The position numbers and the translations under genes were made by a program. A stretch of DNA of 62,034 nt from Thermoprotei archaeon (GTDB lineage Archaea > Thermoproteota > Thermoprotei > Gearchaeales > WAQG01). The stretch is from contig JAVZOV010000004.1 in NCBI GenBank assembly GCA_038881895.1, positions 98,521 through 160,554 on the forward strand. Reading direction: 5' to 3'. The notes beneath the pieces were generated by a model. The model was not told the DNA's origin. It did no database searches and saw only the letters and a program-made list of their open reading frames with translations. Below, one piece after another: positions 46,276 to 55,442 of the stretch. How positions within the stretch are numbered: the stretch's first letter is position 1; every line of letters begins with the position of its first letter.

Positions 46276-48486
46276 GTGGTAAAATACAAACAAACTGAAG
46301 AGATCGTTAAGTTGATGAGGAATGTTGAGCGAGTTCGTAATATAGGCACGTTAGCTCATGTGGATCACGGTAAAACTACATTATCTGACTCGCTGCTATT
46401 GGCAGCTGGTATTATTTCTCCAAAAGTTGCTGGAGTAGCTTTAGCGATGGATTATGTAGAGATAGAGCAATTGCGTCAAATGACCGTCAAAGCAGCCAAC
46501 ATTTCTCTTTACCATGAATTTGAAAATGGTCAATATGTTATTAATTTGATTGATACGCCTGGGCACGTTGATTTTACAGGTCATGTAACTCGTAGTCTTC
46601 GTGCTATGGATGGTGCTATTGTTGTAGTTGATAGTGTTGAAGGCGTTATGACGCAAACTGAGACTGTTGTTCGTCAGGGTTTAGAGGAGCGAGTGCGTCC
46701 CTTGCTGTTTATTAATAAGATTGATCGCTTAATTAAAGAATTACGTTTATCTCCTCATGAAATTCAGAACAGAATCGTTGAAATTGTGAAAGATTTTAAT
46801 GCTTTAATAGAATTATACGGCGAGGGCGAGTTCAAGAAATTATGGAAGGTTGACATCTCTAAAGGTCAAGTTGCTTTTGGAAGTGCTTTAGGTAAATGGG
46901 GTTTAACAGTTCCTATGGCTCAGCTTAAGGGTTTGAAATTTAGCGATGTGCTAGAAGCTTATAACAGAAGTAAAGAGGGCGTTGAAGAGCTAGCTAAGAT
47001 TGCTCCCTTGTATGAAGCTATTCTTGATATGGTTATTAAGCATGTTCCACCACCTAACGTTGCCCAGCGCTACAGGGTTCCTAAGATTTGGAAAGGTGAT
47101 GTGAGTTCTGCGATTGGTAAAGCTCTATTAGAATGTGACCCTGATGGCCCTCTTGTCGTCGGCATAACAAAAGTTGTTGATGATCCTCATGCTGGTTTAG
47201 TTGCTACTGGTAGGGTATTTAGTGGTACTGTAAGAGAGGGCGTTGATGTTTATCTGATGCGTGGTAGAATTATCGAGCGTGTGCAACAAGTTGGTATGTA
47301 CATGGGTCCTTATAGAGAAGTCGTCGAGAATGTGAGTGCTGGTAATATTGCTGCTATGCTAGGTTTAAGTTATGCTAGGAGTGGTGAGACTATTGTTGAT
47401 GTCCCCTTGAAAGACTCCATGGTACCCTTCGAAAGCTTAAGTTATATTAGTGAACCTGTTGTTACTATTGCTATTGAACCTAAGAGGAGCGGTGATTTAC
47501 CTAAGTTAGTCGATGCTTTAAAGAAGATGGCTGTTGAAGATCCTACTTTGCATGTAAAGATTAATGAAGAAACTGGTGAGTATCTGATCAGTGGTATGGG
47601 TTCTTTGCATTTAGAGATTGCATTGTGGGATTTGAAACAGAGAACTGGTAACCTAGAATTTGTTACTTCGGCACCTCTTATTATTTATAGAGAAGGCATT
47701 CGCAATCGTGGTGAGACATTCGAGGCTAAGAGTCCCAATAGGCATAATAGAATTGTCGCTGAAGTTGAACCTCTGAATGAAGCAACGTTAAGACTATTGG
47801 CTGAAGGTCGAGTGACCGAAGACATGGATTGGAGGACTAGAGCTAAAATCTTAAGAGATGAGGCTGACTGGGATGCTGATGAAGCTAGGAATATTTGGGC
47901 TATTGATGAACACCTGAACATCTTTGTTGATGCTACTAAAGGTGTTCAGTATTTAAATGAAGTTGCAGATACCCTCATCAATGGTTTTAGGTGGACTGTA
48001 AGTGCTGGACCTTTAGCTCATGAGCCTATGAGAGGCGTTAAGGTACGTTTATTAGATGCCACCATTCATGAAGATCCTGCTCACAGAGGCCCTGCTCAGT
48101 TAATGCCTGCACTAAAGAATGCCACAATAGCTAGCATTCTAACTGCCAAACCTGTGTTATTGGAACCTATTTACAAGATTGAAGTGAAAGTTGCACAAGA
48201 CTATTTAAGTGGTGTGATTAAGATCATCACCTCTAAAAGAGGTAAGATTAACACTATGGAACAACAAGGTTTAATTGCAATTATAAAAGGTGAGATTCCT
48301 GTTGCTGAAAGCGAAGGTTTAGCTGATGAAATGAGGAGCGCTACTGCTGGTAAAGCTTTTTGGGCTACTGAGTTCAGTAAATGGTTCCCCGTTCCTGAGA
48401 ATTTAGTTATGGACATTATAATGAAAATCAGAGAAAGAAAAGGATTACCAAAGAGTTTACCGAAGATTGAAGACTACCTTAAGTGA
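46276..48486 (+). CDS. fusA: Translation elongation factor 2 (aEF-2)
   Basis: GTPase that translocates the ribosome. G1 AHVDHGKTT, switch I EIEQLRQMTVKAANIS, G3 DTPGHVDFTG and G4 NKID are present. The switch I sequence RQMTV, in place of RGITI, is the form I know from crenarchaeal EF-2. The diphthamide histidine lies in HEDPAHRGPAQLMPA near the C-terminus, modified by Dph enzymes. 736 residues, intact. GTG start with AGGTG 7 nt upstream. It is monocistronic and flanked on both sides by transposon debris. Confidence 0.97.
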   Translation: MVKYKQTEEIVKLMRNVERVRNIGTLAHVDHGKTTLSDSLLLAAGIISPKVAGVALAMDYVEIEQLRQMTVKAANISLYHEFENGQYVINLIDTPGHVDFTGHVTRSLRAMDGAIVVVDSVEGVMTQTETVVRQGLEERVRPLLFINKIDRLIKELRLSPHEIQNRIVEIVKDFNALIELYGEGEFKKLWKVDISKGQVAFGSALGKWGLTVPMAQLKGLKFSDVLEAYNRSKEGVEELAKIAPLYEAILDMVIKHVPPPNVAQRYRVPKIWKGDVSSAIGKALLECDPDGPLVVGITKVVDDPHAGLVATGRVFSGTVREGVDVYLMRGRIIERVQQVGMYMGPYREVVENVSAGNIAAMLGLSYARSGETIVDVPLKDSMVPFESLSYISEPVVTIAIEPKRSGDLPKLVDALKKMAVEDPTLHVKINEETGEYLISGMGSLHLEIALWDLKQRTGNLEFVTSAPLIIYREGIRNRGETFEAKSPNRHNRIVAEVEPLNEATLRLLAEGRVTEDMDWRTRAKILRDEADWDADEARNIWAIDEHLNIFVDATKGVQYLNEVADTLINGFRWTVSAGPLAHEPMRGVKVRLLDATIHEDPAHRGPAQLMPALKNATIASILTAKPVLLEPIYKIEVKVAQDYLSGVIKIITSKRGKINTMEQQGLIAIIKGEIPVAESEGLADEMRSATAGKAFWATEFSKWFPVPENLVMDIIMKIRERKGLPKSLPKIEDYLK

Positions 48487-48625
48487 CAGAAACCATCTAG
48501 ATTAAACCTTTAACTCCCTCAGTTAAAGCTGAAATTTTCCTGTTTCTGAGGTTATTATTGATTACTCATTACAACTGAAAACCTCACAGTATGAAGGAGA
48601 TTACTCTTAAAGAACAAATTTCTTT
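48487..48625. other. Downstream flank of the EF-2 gene
   Basis: No gene. The stretch CTCCCTCAG...CTGAGG near 48.51-48.56 kb is weakly self-complementary and may be part of the EF-2 terminator, followed by transposon DNA. Confidence 0.3.
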
Positions 48626-48812
48626 TTGACACTCTCCACAACTAAGGTCGAGAGATTCTAGGCTTGTTGGACTTTCGATAGCCTTCATCTCACTGAGTTC
48701 GGGCTGTGTCAAAGTAGCCCCTGAATGGAGCGTATAGCCTCATTCTCACTTGTCTAAACCTTCTCCCAAACTTCAGCTTGGAGCCTTATTCGGACTCTTG
48801 GACATCCGCTAT
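48626..48812 (-). mobile_element. TnpB-element right end (copy B) with tnpB tail
   Basis: On the minus strand the tail of a tnpB frame can be read (GSKLKFGRRFRQVRMRLYAP, then FRGYFDTARTQ and stop), followed by the same terminal hairpin as copies A and D: a 9-bp stem with bulged T, loop CTTA, then GTGGAGAGTGTCAA. Stem positions differ from copy D in ways that keep pairing. The rest of tnpB is absent. It fills most of the gap between EF-2 and the dehydrogenase gene. Confidence 0.65.
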
Positions 48813-48953
48813 ATGTGAGCGACTTGTTCAAACATTGATACAATCATCAAATGTTTAAGTTTATCAACAATTCATCCCAGAACTAAGGTTCTATTTTCGG
48901 TCAAATTATTTATAAGCTTAAGTTTGAGTTAATATTTTGAATTAGTGATTCCT

Positions 48954-49964
48954 ATGCGTAAGCCAAACGTTTTTGTAAGTAGAGAACTGTTTGATGATGT
49001 GATTAAGAAGATTGAAGAATATTATGATGTTGAGGTTTGGGATCACTATCAAGCACCATCCTATAGTACTCTTTTAAGTAAGGCTAAAAATATTGATGCA
49101 TTAGTAACATTATTGAGTGATAAGGTTGATTGCAACTTGCTTCAAAGTGCAAAACAGTTAAGAATTATTGCGCAGTATGCTGTAGGTTTTGATAACATTG
49201 ATGTCGAGTGCGCAACAAAGCTTGGCATTTATGTTACCAATACACCAGGTGTTCTTACAGAATCTACTGCAGAACTTACATGGGCGTTAATACTAGCTGT
49301 TACCAGAAGGATTGTGGAGGCGGATAATTTTGTCAGGTGGGGTGAGTGGGAACGTTTAAAAACTGGTTGGCATCCAAAAATGATGCTCGGCATTGAACTT
49401 AGAGGTAAAGTTTTAGGGATAATCGGTTTAGGAAGAATCGGTGGAAGAGTTGCTGAGATTGGCAAAGCGTTTGGCATGAAAGTTATATATTACGATATTG
49501 TGAAGAACGAGGAACTTGAAAGAAAGCTTGGTTTAGAATACAAGAATTTAGAGGAACTATTAAAGATCTCCGACGTGATCTCTATTCATATTCCGTTAAG
49601 TAAGGAAACTTATCATTTGATTAACGAAAATAAGTTAAGATTAATGAAGAAGTCAGCTTTTCTTATCAATACTTCTAGAGGTAGCGTTGTGGATAGTGAG
49701 TCTCTAGTAAAAGCTCTAAAGGAAGGTTGGATCGCTGGTGCTGGTTTAGATGTATTTGAGAATGAGCCCTTGCCTTCTAATAATTTACTTACTGCTTTTA
49801 AGAATGTTGTATTAGTTCCTCATATTGGTAGCGCCACTTATGAGGCTAGGCATGCTATGGCTGAGCTCGTTGCGGAGAACTTAATAACATTCTATGAAAA
49901 GAAAGTACCACCAACTCTCGTAAATAAGGATGTTGTAAACATACGAAAACCAGGATTTGAATAA
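48954..49964 (+). CDS. D-2-hydroxyacid dehydrogenase (glyoxylate/hydroxypyruvate reductase-like)
   Basis: NAD(P)-dependent reductase. The Rossmann motif is GIIGLGRIGGRVAEIGKAFG; catalytic residues are Arg in NTSRGSVVD, Glu in FENEPLP and His in VPHIGSA. The N-terminal part matches archaeal glyoxylate reductases, but phosphoglycerate and hydroxypyruvate reductases are close relatives and substrate is not certain. 336 residues from the ATG at 48954, which has AGTG 6 nt upstream. Confidence 0.92.
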   Translation: MRKPNVFVSRELFDDVIKKIEEYYDVEVWDHYQAPSYSTLLSKAKNIDALVTLLSDKVDCNLLQSAKQLRIIAQYAVGFDNIDVECATKLGIYVTNTPGVLTESTAELTWALILAVTRRIVEADNFVRWGEWERLKTGWHPKMMLGIELRGKVLGIIGLGRIGGRVAEIGKAFGMKVIYYDIVKNEELERKLGLEYKNLEELLKISDVISIHIPLSKETYHLINENKLRLMKKSAFLINTSRGSVVDSESLVKALKEGWIAGAGLDVFENEPLPSNNLLTAFKNVVLVPHIGSATYEARHAMAELVAENLITFYEKKVPPTLVNKDVVNIRKPGFE

Positions 49965-50060
49965 TTCTAGCACCTTGCTCTTTATTATAACCTGTTTACA
50001 AAACCAAAACATTTATAAAAATCTACCCAGAAACAGTAGAATAGTTCATTGTCATGGTTT

Positions 50061-50315
50061 TCATTCAATATTTTCCATTCTTAATGTTTCAAAGTAAATT
50101 TCAGGATTTATCCAAATGCGTTGCAATCGTTTTGATATTATTTTAAGTTTCTTTTTCACGCTACCTGTGAGCGGGTGGTTCATTTCATCTACGTCACCAA
50201 GTTTTATTGAATTGTATAGTGTTTCGGCTTCTGTATTGTTTTCTAGTTCTCGATAGTAGATTTCACGTTTACCTGATTCATCCATCACCTCGACTACTAC
50301 GAAAAATCTGGGCAT
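50061..50315 (-). CDS. Hypothetical protein of 84 residues
   Basis: Not recognised. From the ATG at 50315 the protein begins MPRFFVVVEVMDESGKREIY and is alpha/beta in pattern with a basic centre (SVKKKLKIISKRLQRI). It has no cysteines or membrane segment. A GGTGAGATC ribosome binding site overlaps the start, and codon use is like the neighbours, so it is likely a real gene. It is 49 bp from the regulator's stop and on the same strand, so it may be cotranscribed with it. Confidence 0.6.
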   Translation of the reverse strand: MPRFFVVVEVMDESGKREIYYRELENNTEAETLYNSIKLGDVDEMNHPLTGSVKKKLKIISKRLQRIWINPEIYFETLRMENIE

Positions 50316-50364
50316 TGATCTCACCAACTATAGGAAAGTTATGGAAGCTTAAAAAAATAATGCC

Positions 50365-51576
50365 CTACAGTATTGTTGTAGGAGATGCAGAATAGTGTAT
50401 ATTATTCTTTTTGATTGTTTTTACATTGTTTTGAAGTTTTAGTATATATTTATTTTGAGACCAGCGCCATTCGTTATTCTGTATATCGTATGCATGGTAT
50501 GGTAACGGTTCTATTTGCGCAGTTTTAAGGTCTATCATGAGAAATCTGTAATATGTTATTATTTTGTCTTGTGTGAGTTTGTCTAAAAATTGTAGAAAGT
50601 TTGATTGTTCTGTATACGGTAAATATATGTGAGCTATAAGTGTGTTTTCGCCAAATATTCTGGTAGCGCTGTAAAGAAAACACGTATCCTTTAATGTATT
50701 GACGAATTTATTCATCCATTCTGTGTTGCTAAAATTAATAAAGAGCATCATAAAATTACTGATAGTTTTATCACCAATTGTGTATGGATATGGCAAAAGG
50801 ATAATTCTAGTTGTTTTTATGATGTTGTTTTTTTGTATATGATTAAAATAATGATAGTATATGCTTTGCAGTGATACGCCATTAAGCATCATTTTTATAC
50901 TACTTAAATGTGTAAAACTATTAACTTCACGTGCGAGTAAAATCTTTAGATCAATATAGTCAAGTTTAACTTTAATCGGATCGCGAATATTTAAAAACTC
51001 TTGCGTTTCAGATAGATATAAGTTATTTAGTAATTCCTCCCAATTGAAAATCCATGTTTTTTGTTTAAAGTCAAAATTTTTAAAATTCAGTGGTGGAATA
51101 TAATTGTCGGTTGTCGCGTATGCTTCATAGTCATTTATTAATTTTAAGTCTACTGCAGTATTAAGAAATTCTATGAAATCTTTATCATTGTTAATTGGCA
51201 CAACATATTTGGCATACACGCATGGTTTATCGCAGTAACTATTTGCGGAATATATTAGATAGTCCCTGTTTGCTGAGAGAATTTTCTCAACATCTTCTTT
51301 TTTAGTGTAATAAAATATTACAGAATATTGTGTAAGTCCCAGCATTGTAAAATTTATCAGATCACGCACATGAATTACATTCTTTCTCTGCAATCGTTTT
51401 ATTATGCCATAAACTGTAGTAATAGGCATGTTAACATTTTTAGCGATCTCAGAAATGTTAGTTGTGCCATATGATGAAATGTATTCAAGTATTTTTGCTG
51501 TTCTTCTATCGATTTTTTGCATGGTTAACCCATATATGTTCGTTATGAAATCCTTATATGCTTCGGTCACATTCAT
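50365..51576 (-). CDS. Two-module winged-helix regulator (Lrp-like), paralogue of the gene at 37.4-38.6 kb
   Basis: 403 residues from the ATG at 51576; the frame reaches 51660, but the inner start aligns with the paralogue. Shared landmarks are a first helix-turn-helix (ISSYGTTNISEIAKNVNMPI), FKNFDFKQKTWIFNWEE, a second one starting YIDLKILLAREVNSF, YYHYFNHIQKNNII, and PYHAYDIQNNEWRWSQ near the end. Identity is modest, so the duplication is old. Two cysteine pairs occur in the first sensor part (YCDKPC), not seen in the paralogue. No characterised homologue known to me. Confidence 0.75.
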   Translation of the reverse strand: MNVTEAYKDFITNIYGLTMQKIDRRTAKILEYISSYGTTNISEIAKNVNMPITTVYGIIKRLQRKNVIHVRDLINFTMLGLTQYSVIFYYTKKEDVEKILSANRDYLIYSANSYCDKPCVYAKYVVPINNDKDFIEFLNTAVDLKLINDYEAYATTDNYIPPLNFKNFDFKQKTWIFNWEELLNNLYLSETQEFLNIRDPIKVKLDYIDLKILLAREVNSFTHLSSIKMMLNGVSLQSIYYHYFNHIQKNNIIKTTRIILLPYPYTIGDKTISNFMMLFINFSNTEWMNKFVNTLKDTCFLYSATRIFGENTLIAHIYLPYTEQSNFLQFLDKLTQDKIITYYRFLMIDLKTAQIEPLPYHAYDIQNNEWRWSQNKYILKLQNNVKTIKKNNIHYSASPTTIL

Positions 51577-51943
51577 AGCAACTTTATTATAAGAAACTGA
51601 GTATAAAAACTTTTCTAATAAGTTAAAAAAATTACAATTATTATGAAAATTATTTTGCATTTTTTATTTATATTATATCTTATGATCAATTAATTTGTTA
51701 AATATTTTTAATTTTTACATAATATGATGTTCACTCTTTATATATACCTTTGGATAAATTTAAAAACTGCAAAAATCATTTATAATCATATGATCTAAAT
51801 GTCAATATTTTTCCTTAGTAATTTTATTTTTAACTATTTTTATTCTAGAATATGGATATTCTTCAATAAATTTTCCATTAATATTGATGTTTTGTCGATA
51901 ATGTTTTAATACTAGTTTATTGAAGTATAAAGGGTGATGCACC

Positions 51944-52996
51944 ATGGGGTTGAAACCTGAGCTGAGGATACATAGGAGTGTATTAGAATTTGAGAAATTA
52001 GTTAGTGATAAATCCTTTCCTGAAAATGTAACCAAAATACTTTCTACATCATATCTAGCAGTTAGAGAACCCCGTCAGAAAACGATTGTAAGAGTCCAGG
52101 CCGGTATTCTCAAAGCTATAAGAGAGTATCTTGATGACAATGGTTTTATGGAACTTCTTCCACCAATAATAGGGCCTGTAACTGATCCTGGTATCAGAGG
52201 TGCAAAGCAAGTTACTATTGATTACTATGGTCGTGAATACAAGGTTATGAGTAGTGCAATCCTTTACAAGCAGATGATGGTTACTGTTCATGGTAAAATA
52301 TATTTTGTATCACCCAACGTTAGACTTGAACCTCCTGAAACCATTTATACTGGAAGACATTTAACAGAATTTTTCCAGGTTGATATAGAATGGGCTCGAG
52401 CAAGCTATCACGATGTGATGTCACTTGCTGAAGGCCTTTTCTTATATGTAGTAAAGCGTATAAAAGAAGATTATCGAAGAGAGCTTGAAGAGCTAGGACG
52501 TGAGTTAGATGACTATAAAAAACCATTCAAAAGATATACACATAAAGAAGCTGTGGATTTATTAAGGAGTCTTGGTTATAATGCAAGTTATGCTGCTGAA
52601 ATTCCATGGGAGGGTGAAAAGATACTTTCCGGAATACATAAGGAACCCTTCTTCATATACGACTATCCCAAAGGATCAAGAGGGTTCTACGATATGGAAG
52701 ATGCTGAGAGGGTTGGCATTTTAAGGGATTTTGATATGCTGTATCCAGAAGGTTTTGGGGAAGCTATATCAGGTGCTGAACGTGAGTACATAGTTGACAA
52801 GGTATTAGCCAGAATGAAGGAGAGCGGTGAAAATCCAGCAAAGTATGAATGGTATCTCGAAATGCTTAAGGAAGGCATAGAACCATCAGCAGGATTTGGT
52901 ATCGGTGTAGAAAGATTTACAAGATTCATCTGTGGTTTAGGAGCTATATGGGAAGCTAGACCCTATCCTAAGGTCGCTGGTGTATACTCACCATAA
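51944..52996 (+). CDS. AsnA-like asparaginyl-tRNA-synthetase-related protein (archaeal asparagine synthetase)
   Basis: Class II synthetase catalytic core without an anticodon-binding domain. Class II motifs are visible: FMELLPPIIGPVTDPGIRGA, the motif-2 region VSPNVRLEPPETIYTGRHLTEFFQVDIEW, and motif 3 GFGIGVERFTRFICGL. In Pyrococcus abyssi such a protein makes asparagine from aspartate and ammonia. 350 residues. GGGTG lies 7 nt before the ATG. Monocistronic. Confidence 0.92.
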   Translation: MGLKPELRIHRSVLEFEKLVSDKSFPENVTKILSTSYLAVREPRQKTIVRVQAGILKAIREYLDDNGFMELLPPIIGPVTDPGIRGAKQVTIDYYGREYKVMSSAILYKQMMVTVHGKIYFVSPNVRLEPPETIYTGRHLTEFFQVDIEWARASYHDVMSLAEGLFLYVVKRIKEDYRRELEELGRELDDYKKPFKRYTHKEAVDLLRSLGYNASYAAEIPWEGEKILSGIHKEPFFIYDYPKGSRGFYDMEDAERVGILRDFDMLYPEGFGEAISGAEREYIVDKVLARMKESGENPAKYEWYLEMLKEGIEPSAGFGIGVERFTRFICGLGAIWEARPYPKVAGVYSP

Positions 52997-53314
52997 ATAA
53001 TTAACAATTCTTTCTTTAAAGGCTAGCTGATTTTTTGTATCCTCCTATCATAACCTCTCATGATTACTACATTCTCACTAATACTCATAACAATACCTGA
53101 TCTCAATGCACTTATCGATATCTCATACTTAGTTTATTAGCTATATTGGTTGGCTCAATAGAAGCAACCGTTAATGATAGCTTGAATTTAACAGTCTATC
53201 ATGATTCCTGTGTTAACATTGGTATATATTGATTCTCTTATAAAGTTCTTTCATCTTTTTAATTCAAGTGAAGTCGGAGAATTCTTGATCGAATCATATT
53301 TTTGTTCCTCGTTG

Positions 53315-53450
53315 TCAAGTTCGGGCTGTGTCAAAGCAGCCCCTGAATGGAGCGTATAGCCTCATCCTTACCCACTCTTTCGGCGAGAAGGCTTCCGACT
53401 TCAGTCGTGGAGATGAATCGCCGTTAAGTTTATATTCCTCCAAGCCCATC
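53315..53450 (-). mobile_element. tnpB tail remnant (copy C)
   Basis: The minus strand encodes RLKSEAFSPKEWVRMRLYAP then FRGCFDTART and stop, very close to the tail of copy B. The terminal hairpin after the stop is absent here. A hairpin-like ACTTCAGTCGTGGAG is embedded on the plus strand near 53.40 kb, suggesting nested insertion. Confidence 0.55.
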
Positions 53451-53535
53451 ATCTCCTTGAGCAGGTCGCTCGCATGTGGATGGGATGTCCGAAAGCTGGA
53501 ATAAGGCTCCCATCCAAGACGGGTGGGGATGGTTC

Positions 53536-53663
53536 CAGCAAGCGGGCTATGGGCTATATGCTCATGGCAGGGGCTGGTTTGACACAGCCCAGAACTCGGT
53601 AGAATGAGTGGAGGCCCCACGACAAACCGAGAATCTCCCGGCTTCAGCCGTGGAGAGTGTCAA
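53536..53663 (+). mobile_element. TnpB-element right end (copy D), best preserved
   Basis: The plus strand ends a tnpB frame with QAGYGLYAHGRGWFDTAQNS and VE-stop, followed 25-70 nt later by the terminal hairpin CTCCCGGC-TTCA-GCCG-T-GGAG and the end AGTGTCAA. Stem pairing is perfect apart from the bulged T. Immediately after (53664-53703) comes a piece of the opposite-strand tnpB tail. No intact tnpB or tnpA is near. Confidence 0.65.
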
Positions 53664-53703
53664 TTGTCCGAACCTCCTCACCAACTTCAGCTCAGAGCCT
53701 TAA

Positions 53704-53932
53704 GACCTATAAACCTATCGACCATTTGGCAGCACGATATGGTGCAAAAGGTGTTGAAAATTTTGTGAGCGCTACGAAAACAGAAATTCAGATGCTAACG
53801 CTGGCTCTTTGCAAATATAAAATACAAGACTTAGGTAGTGAAGATCTTGGAACTCTTGATAAAGAATTAGCAGAAATGTTTAATATTGAATTACGTATAT
53901 TTAATATTAAAACAAACGATCAAAACATATAG
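53704..53932 (+). pseudogene. 3' remnant of a gene, possibly glutamate-synthase-like (FMN domain)
   Basis: About 75 codons reading DHLAARYGAKGVENFVSATK followed by TEIQMLTLALCKYKIQDLGS, with the charged tail EDLGTLDKELAEMF. The pattern recalls the C-terminal helices of archaeal FMN-binding glutamate synthase proteins, but this is a weak call. The open frame begins inside transposon sequence (from 53657), so the 5' part of the gene has been lost or replaced by insertions. Confidence 0.4.
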
Positions 53933-53955
53933 GGAGTTAACGTACAACCAATGAG

Positions 53956-54000
53956 AGTCTTAGAAGCGAGAGTCTCTCCGCTAAAGCATGGAGAGTACCA
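53956..54000 (+). repeat. TnpB-type terminal hairpin (copy E)
   Basis: CTCTCCGC-TAAA-GCATGGAGAG followed by AGTACCAA has the same design as the ends of copies A, B and D (stem closing in GGAGAG, then AGTGTCAA there). It lies between the gene remnant and the MoaA-like gene, with no tnpB tail in front. Confidence 0.45.
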
Positions 54001-54190
54001 ATCTTTAATAAATTCTCTTTTAAACTACTTATTTGTTTATGGTTATGAGAATGCAATTTGAGTGTATTATAAGTATTTATCTAAGTTATTTTATCAAAAA
54101 TATGTATGATGGGAAGAGTGAAAAAAGAGGTTTCAGATAAGCCAAGATTATACAAGTTTCTGATCCAGAGTGGGAAAGGAGGTCGAAGTT

Positions 54191-55225
54191 TTGATACCAG
54201 CAAATGACATTTCACAATTGTCAACCGGTGTGTTAGTAGATAGGTGGGGACGACCTGTTACTGGTGTGCGTATATCTTTGACTTCGAGTGAACGATGCAA
54301 TTACAGATGTATTTTTTGTCATAATGAAGGAATTTATGATGATCCTAAAGATTTAGTAACACCTGAGGAGATTGAAAGAATAGTAAGAATCCTGTATAAA
54401 TTTGGTGTAATGACTGTGAAGCTTACTGGTGGTGAACCGATGTTACGTAAAGATATTATTGAAATTGTAAGACGGATTAAAAGCGTTGGTGTTAAAGAGA
54501 TTTCTATGACCACGAATGGAACTAGGTTTGCACTTCTTGCTAAGGAGTTAAAAAATGCAGGTCTTGATCGTGTAAACATTAGCGTACATAGTTTGCGACG
54601 CGATACGTATAGGTTTATCACTGGTGTTGATAAGCTTGATGAAATGATGAGTGCTATTGATGCCGCATTAGAAAATCAGATTATACCTTTAAAACTTAAT
54701 GCAGTGATTATGCGGGACATGAATGATAGTGAAATACCTGATCTCATAGATTTTACTGCAAAATTAAATAGGAGAGGTGAGACTGTTCTTCAACTTATTG
54801 AACTTGTTGCTGAAGGATCTGCGGCTAGTTCACAATTCTTTAAAAAATATTATTACAGTTTATCAGAAGTTGAGAAAATAATTGCTAGACAGGCTATAAA
54901 AGTAGAGAAAAGGCAGTTGCATAATAGGATGAGATACTATTTGCCTAATGGAGCTATCTTAGAGTTTGTGAAGCCAATGCACAATAGTGAATTTTGTATG
55001 GGTAACAATAGAATAAGAATTACGTACGATGGTAAATTCAAACCATGTTTATTACGACAAGATAATCATGTAGATTTCATTACCGCTATGAGAAATGGTG
55101 CAACTGATGAAGAACTTGAAGAAATATTCAAAAAAGCTGTAAGAATGCGTGAACCTTTCTTCAAACCAGGCATAGGACCAACCACAACACCACCATCAAG
55201 AATCTTTTATACATGCACAGAGTAA
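54191..55225 (+). CDS. MoaA-like radical SAM protein (GTP 3',8-cyclase family), one C-terminal cluster Cys missing
   Basis: Radical SAM protein of the MoaA family, which starts molybdopterin synthesis from GTP. The N-terminal cluster motif is CNYRCIFC (Cys36, 40, 43), with TGGEPMLRKD and MTTNGT following. The C-terminal region reads EFCMGNNRIRITYDGKFKPC where MoaA normally has FCxxCNRxR; Asn stands at the second cysteine, leaving two of three ligands. The usual C-terminal GG is also absent. A perfect AGGAGGT (54177-54183) precedes the TTG at 54191, so I start there rather than at the GTG at 54170. It is probably the pathway's MoaA. Confidence 0.82.
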   Translation: MIPANDISQLSTGVLVDRWGRPVTGVRISLTSSERCNYRCIFCHNEGIYDDPKDLVTPEEIERIVRILYKFGVMTVKLTGGEPMLRKDIIEIVRRIKSVGVKEISMTTNGTRFALLAKELKNAGLDRVNISVHSLRRDTYRFITGVDKLDEMMSAIDAALENQIIPLKLNAVIMRDMNDSEIPDLIDFTAKLNRRGETVLQLIELVAEGSAASSQFFKKYYYSLSEVEKIIARQAIKVEKRQLHNRMRYYLPNGAILEFVKPMHNSEFCMGNNRIRITYDGKFKPCLLRQDNHVDFITAMRNGATDEELEEIFKKAVRMREPFFKPGIGPTTTPPSRIFYTCTE

Positions 55226-55239
55226 TCCTATACTTTACG

Positions 55240-55419
55240 TAGCTCTTGGGGTTCATCAGCCTTCCCCCTGTCAGGGTGAACACTCTCTCATCCCTTTATC
55301 AGCTCTTTAAAGAGGTTTGGAGGTGGAGGACTTTTCTTCATCCCCTAAGCTCTTCAAAGAACTGATGAGGAGCTCGATGAGCTCGTGAAAGCTCTTAGAC
55401 CGATGAATCCCTAGAGTTA
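55240..55419. repeat. Miniature inverted-repeat-like element, 180 bp
   Basis: Ends TAGCTCTTGGGGTTCATCAG and, inverted at 55400-55419, TAACTCTAGGGATTCATCGG match at 16 of 20 positions. A second inner pair (TTATCAGCTCTTTAAAGAG against CATCAGTTCTTTGAAGAG inverted) makes the whole unit fold on itself. No coding capacity. It separates two convergent genes, moaA-like and cbiO. Confidence 0.55.
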
Positions 55420-55442
55420 TGTAGGTCTATTTGAGACCACAA

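Noticed and set aside
46038-46349. Open frame of 103 codons on the minus strand before EF-2
   Set aside because: It overlaps the EF-2 start and crosses the transposon right end; only its last part might be a decayed tnpB tail.
53315-53620. Open frame of 101 codons on the minus strand
   Set aside because: Only its last ~45 codons are tnpB tail; the first part is antisense to the plus-strand right end (copy D), so it is not one gene.
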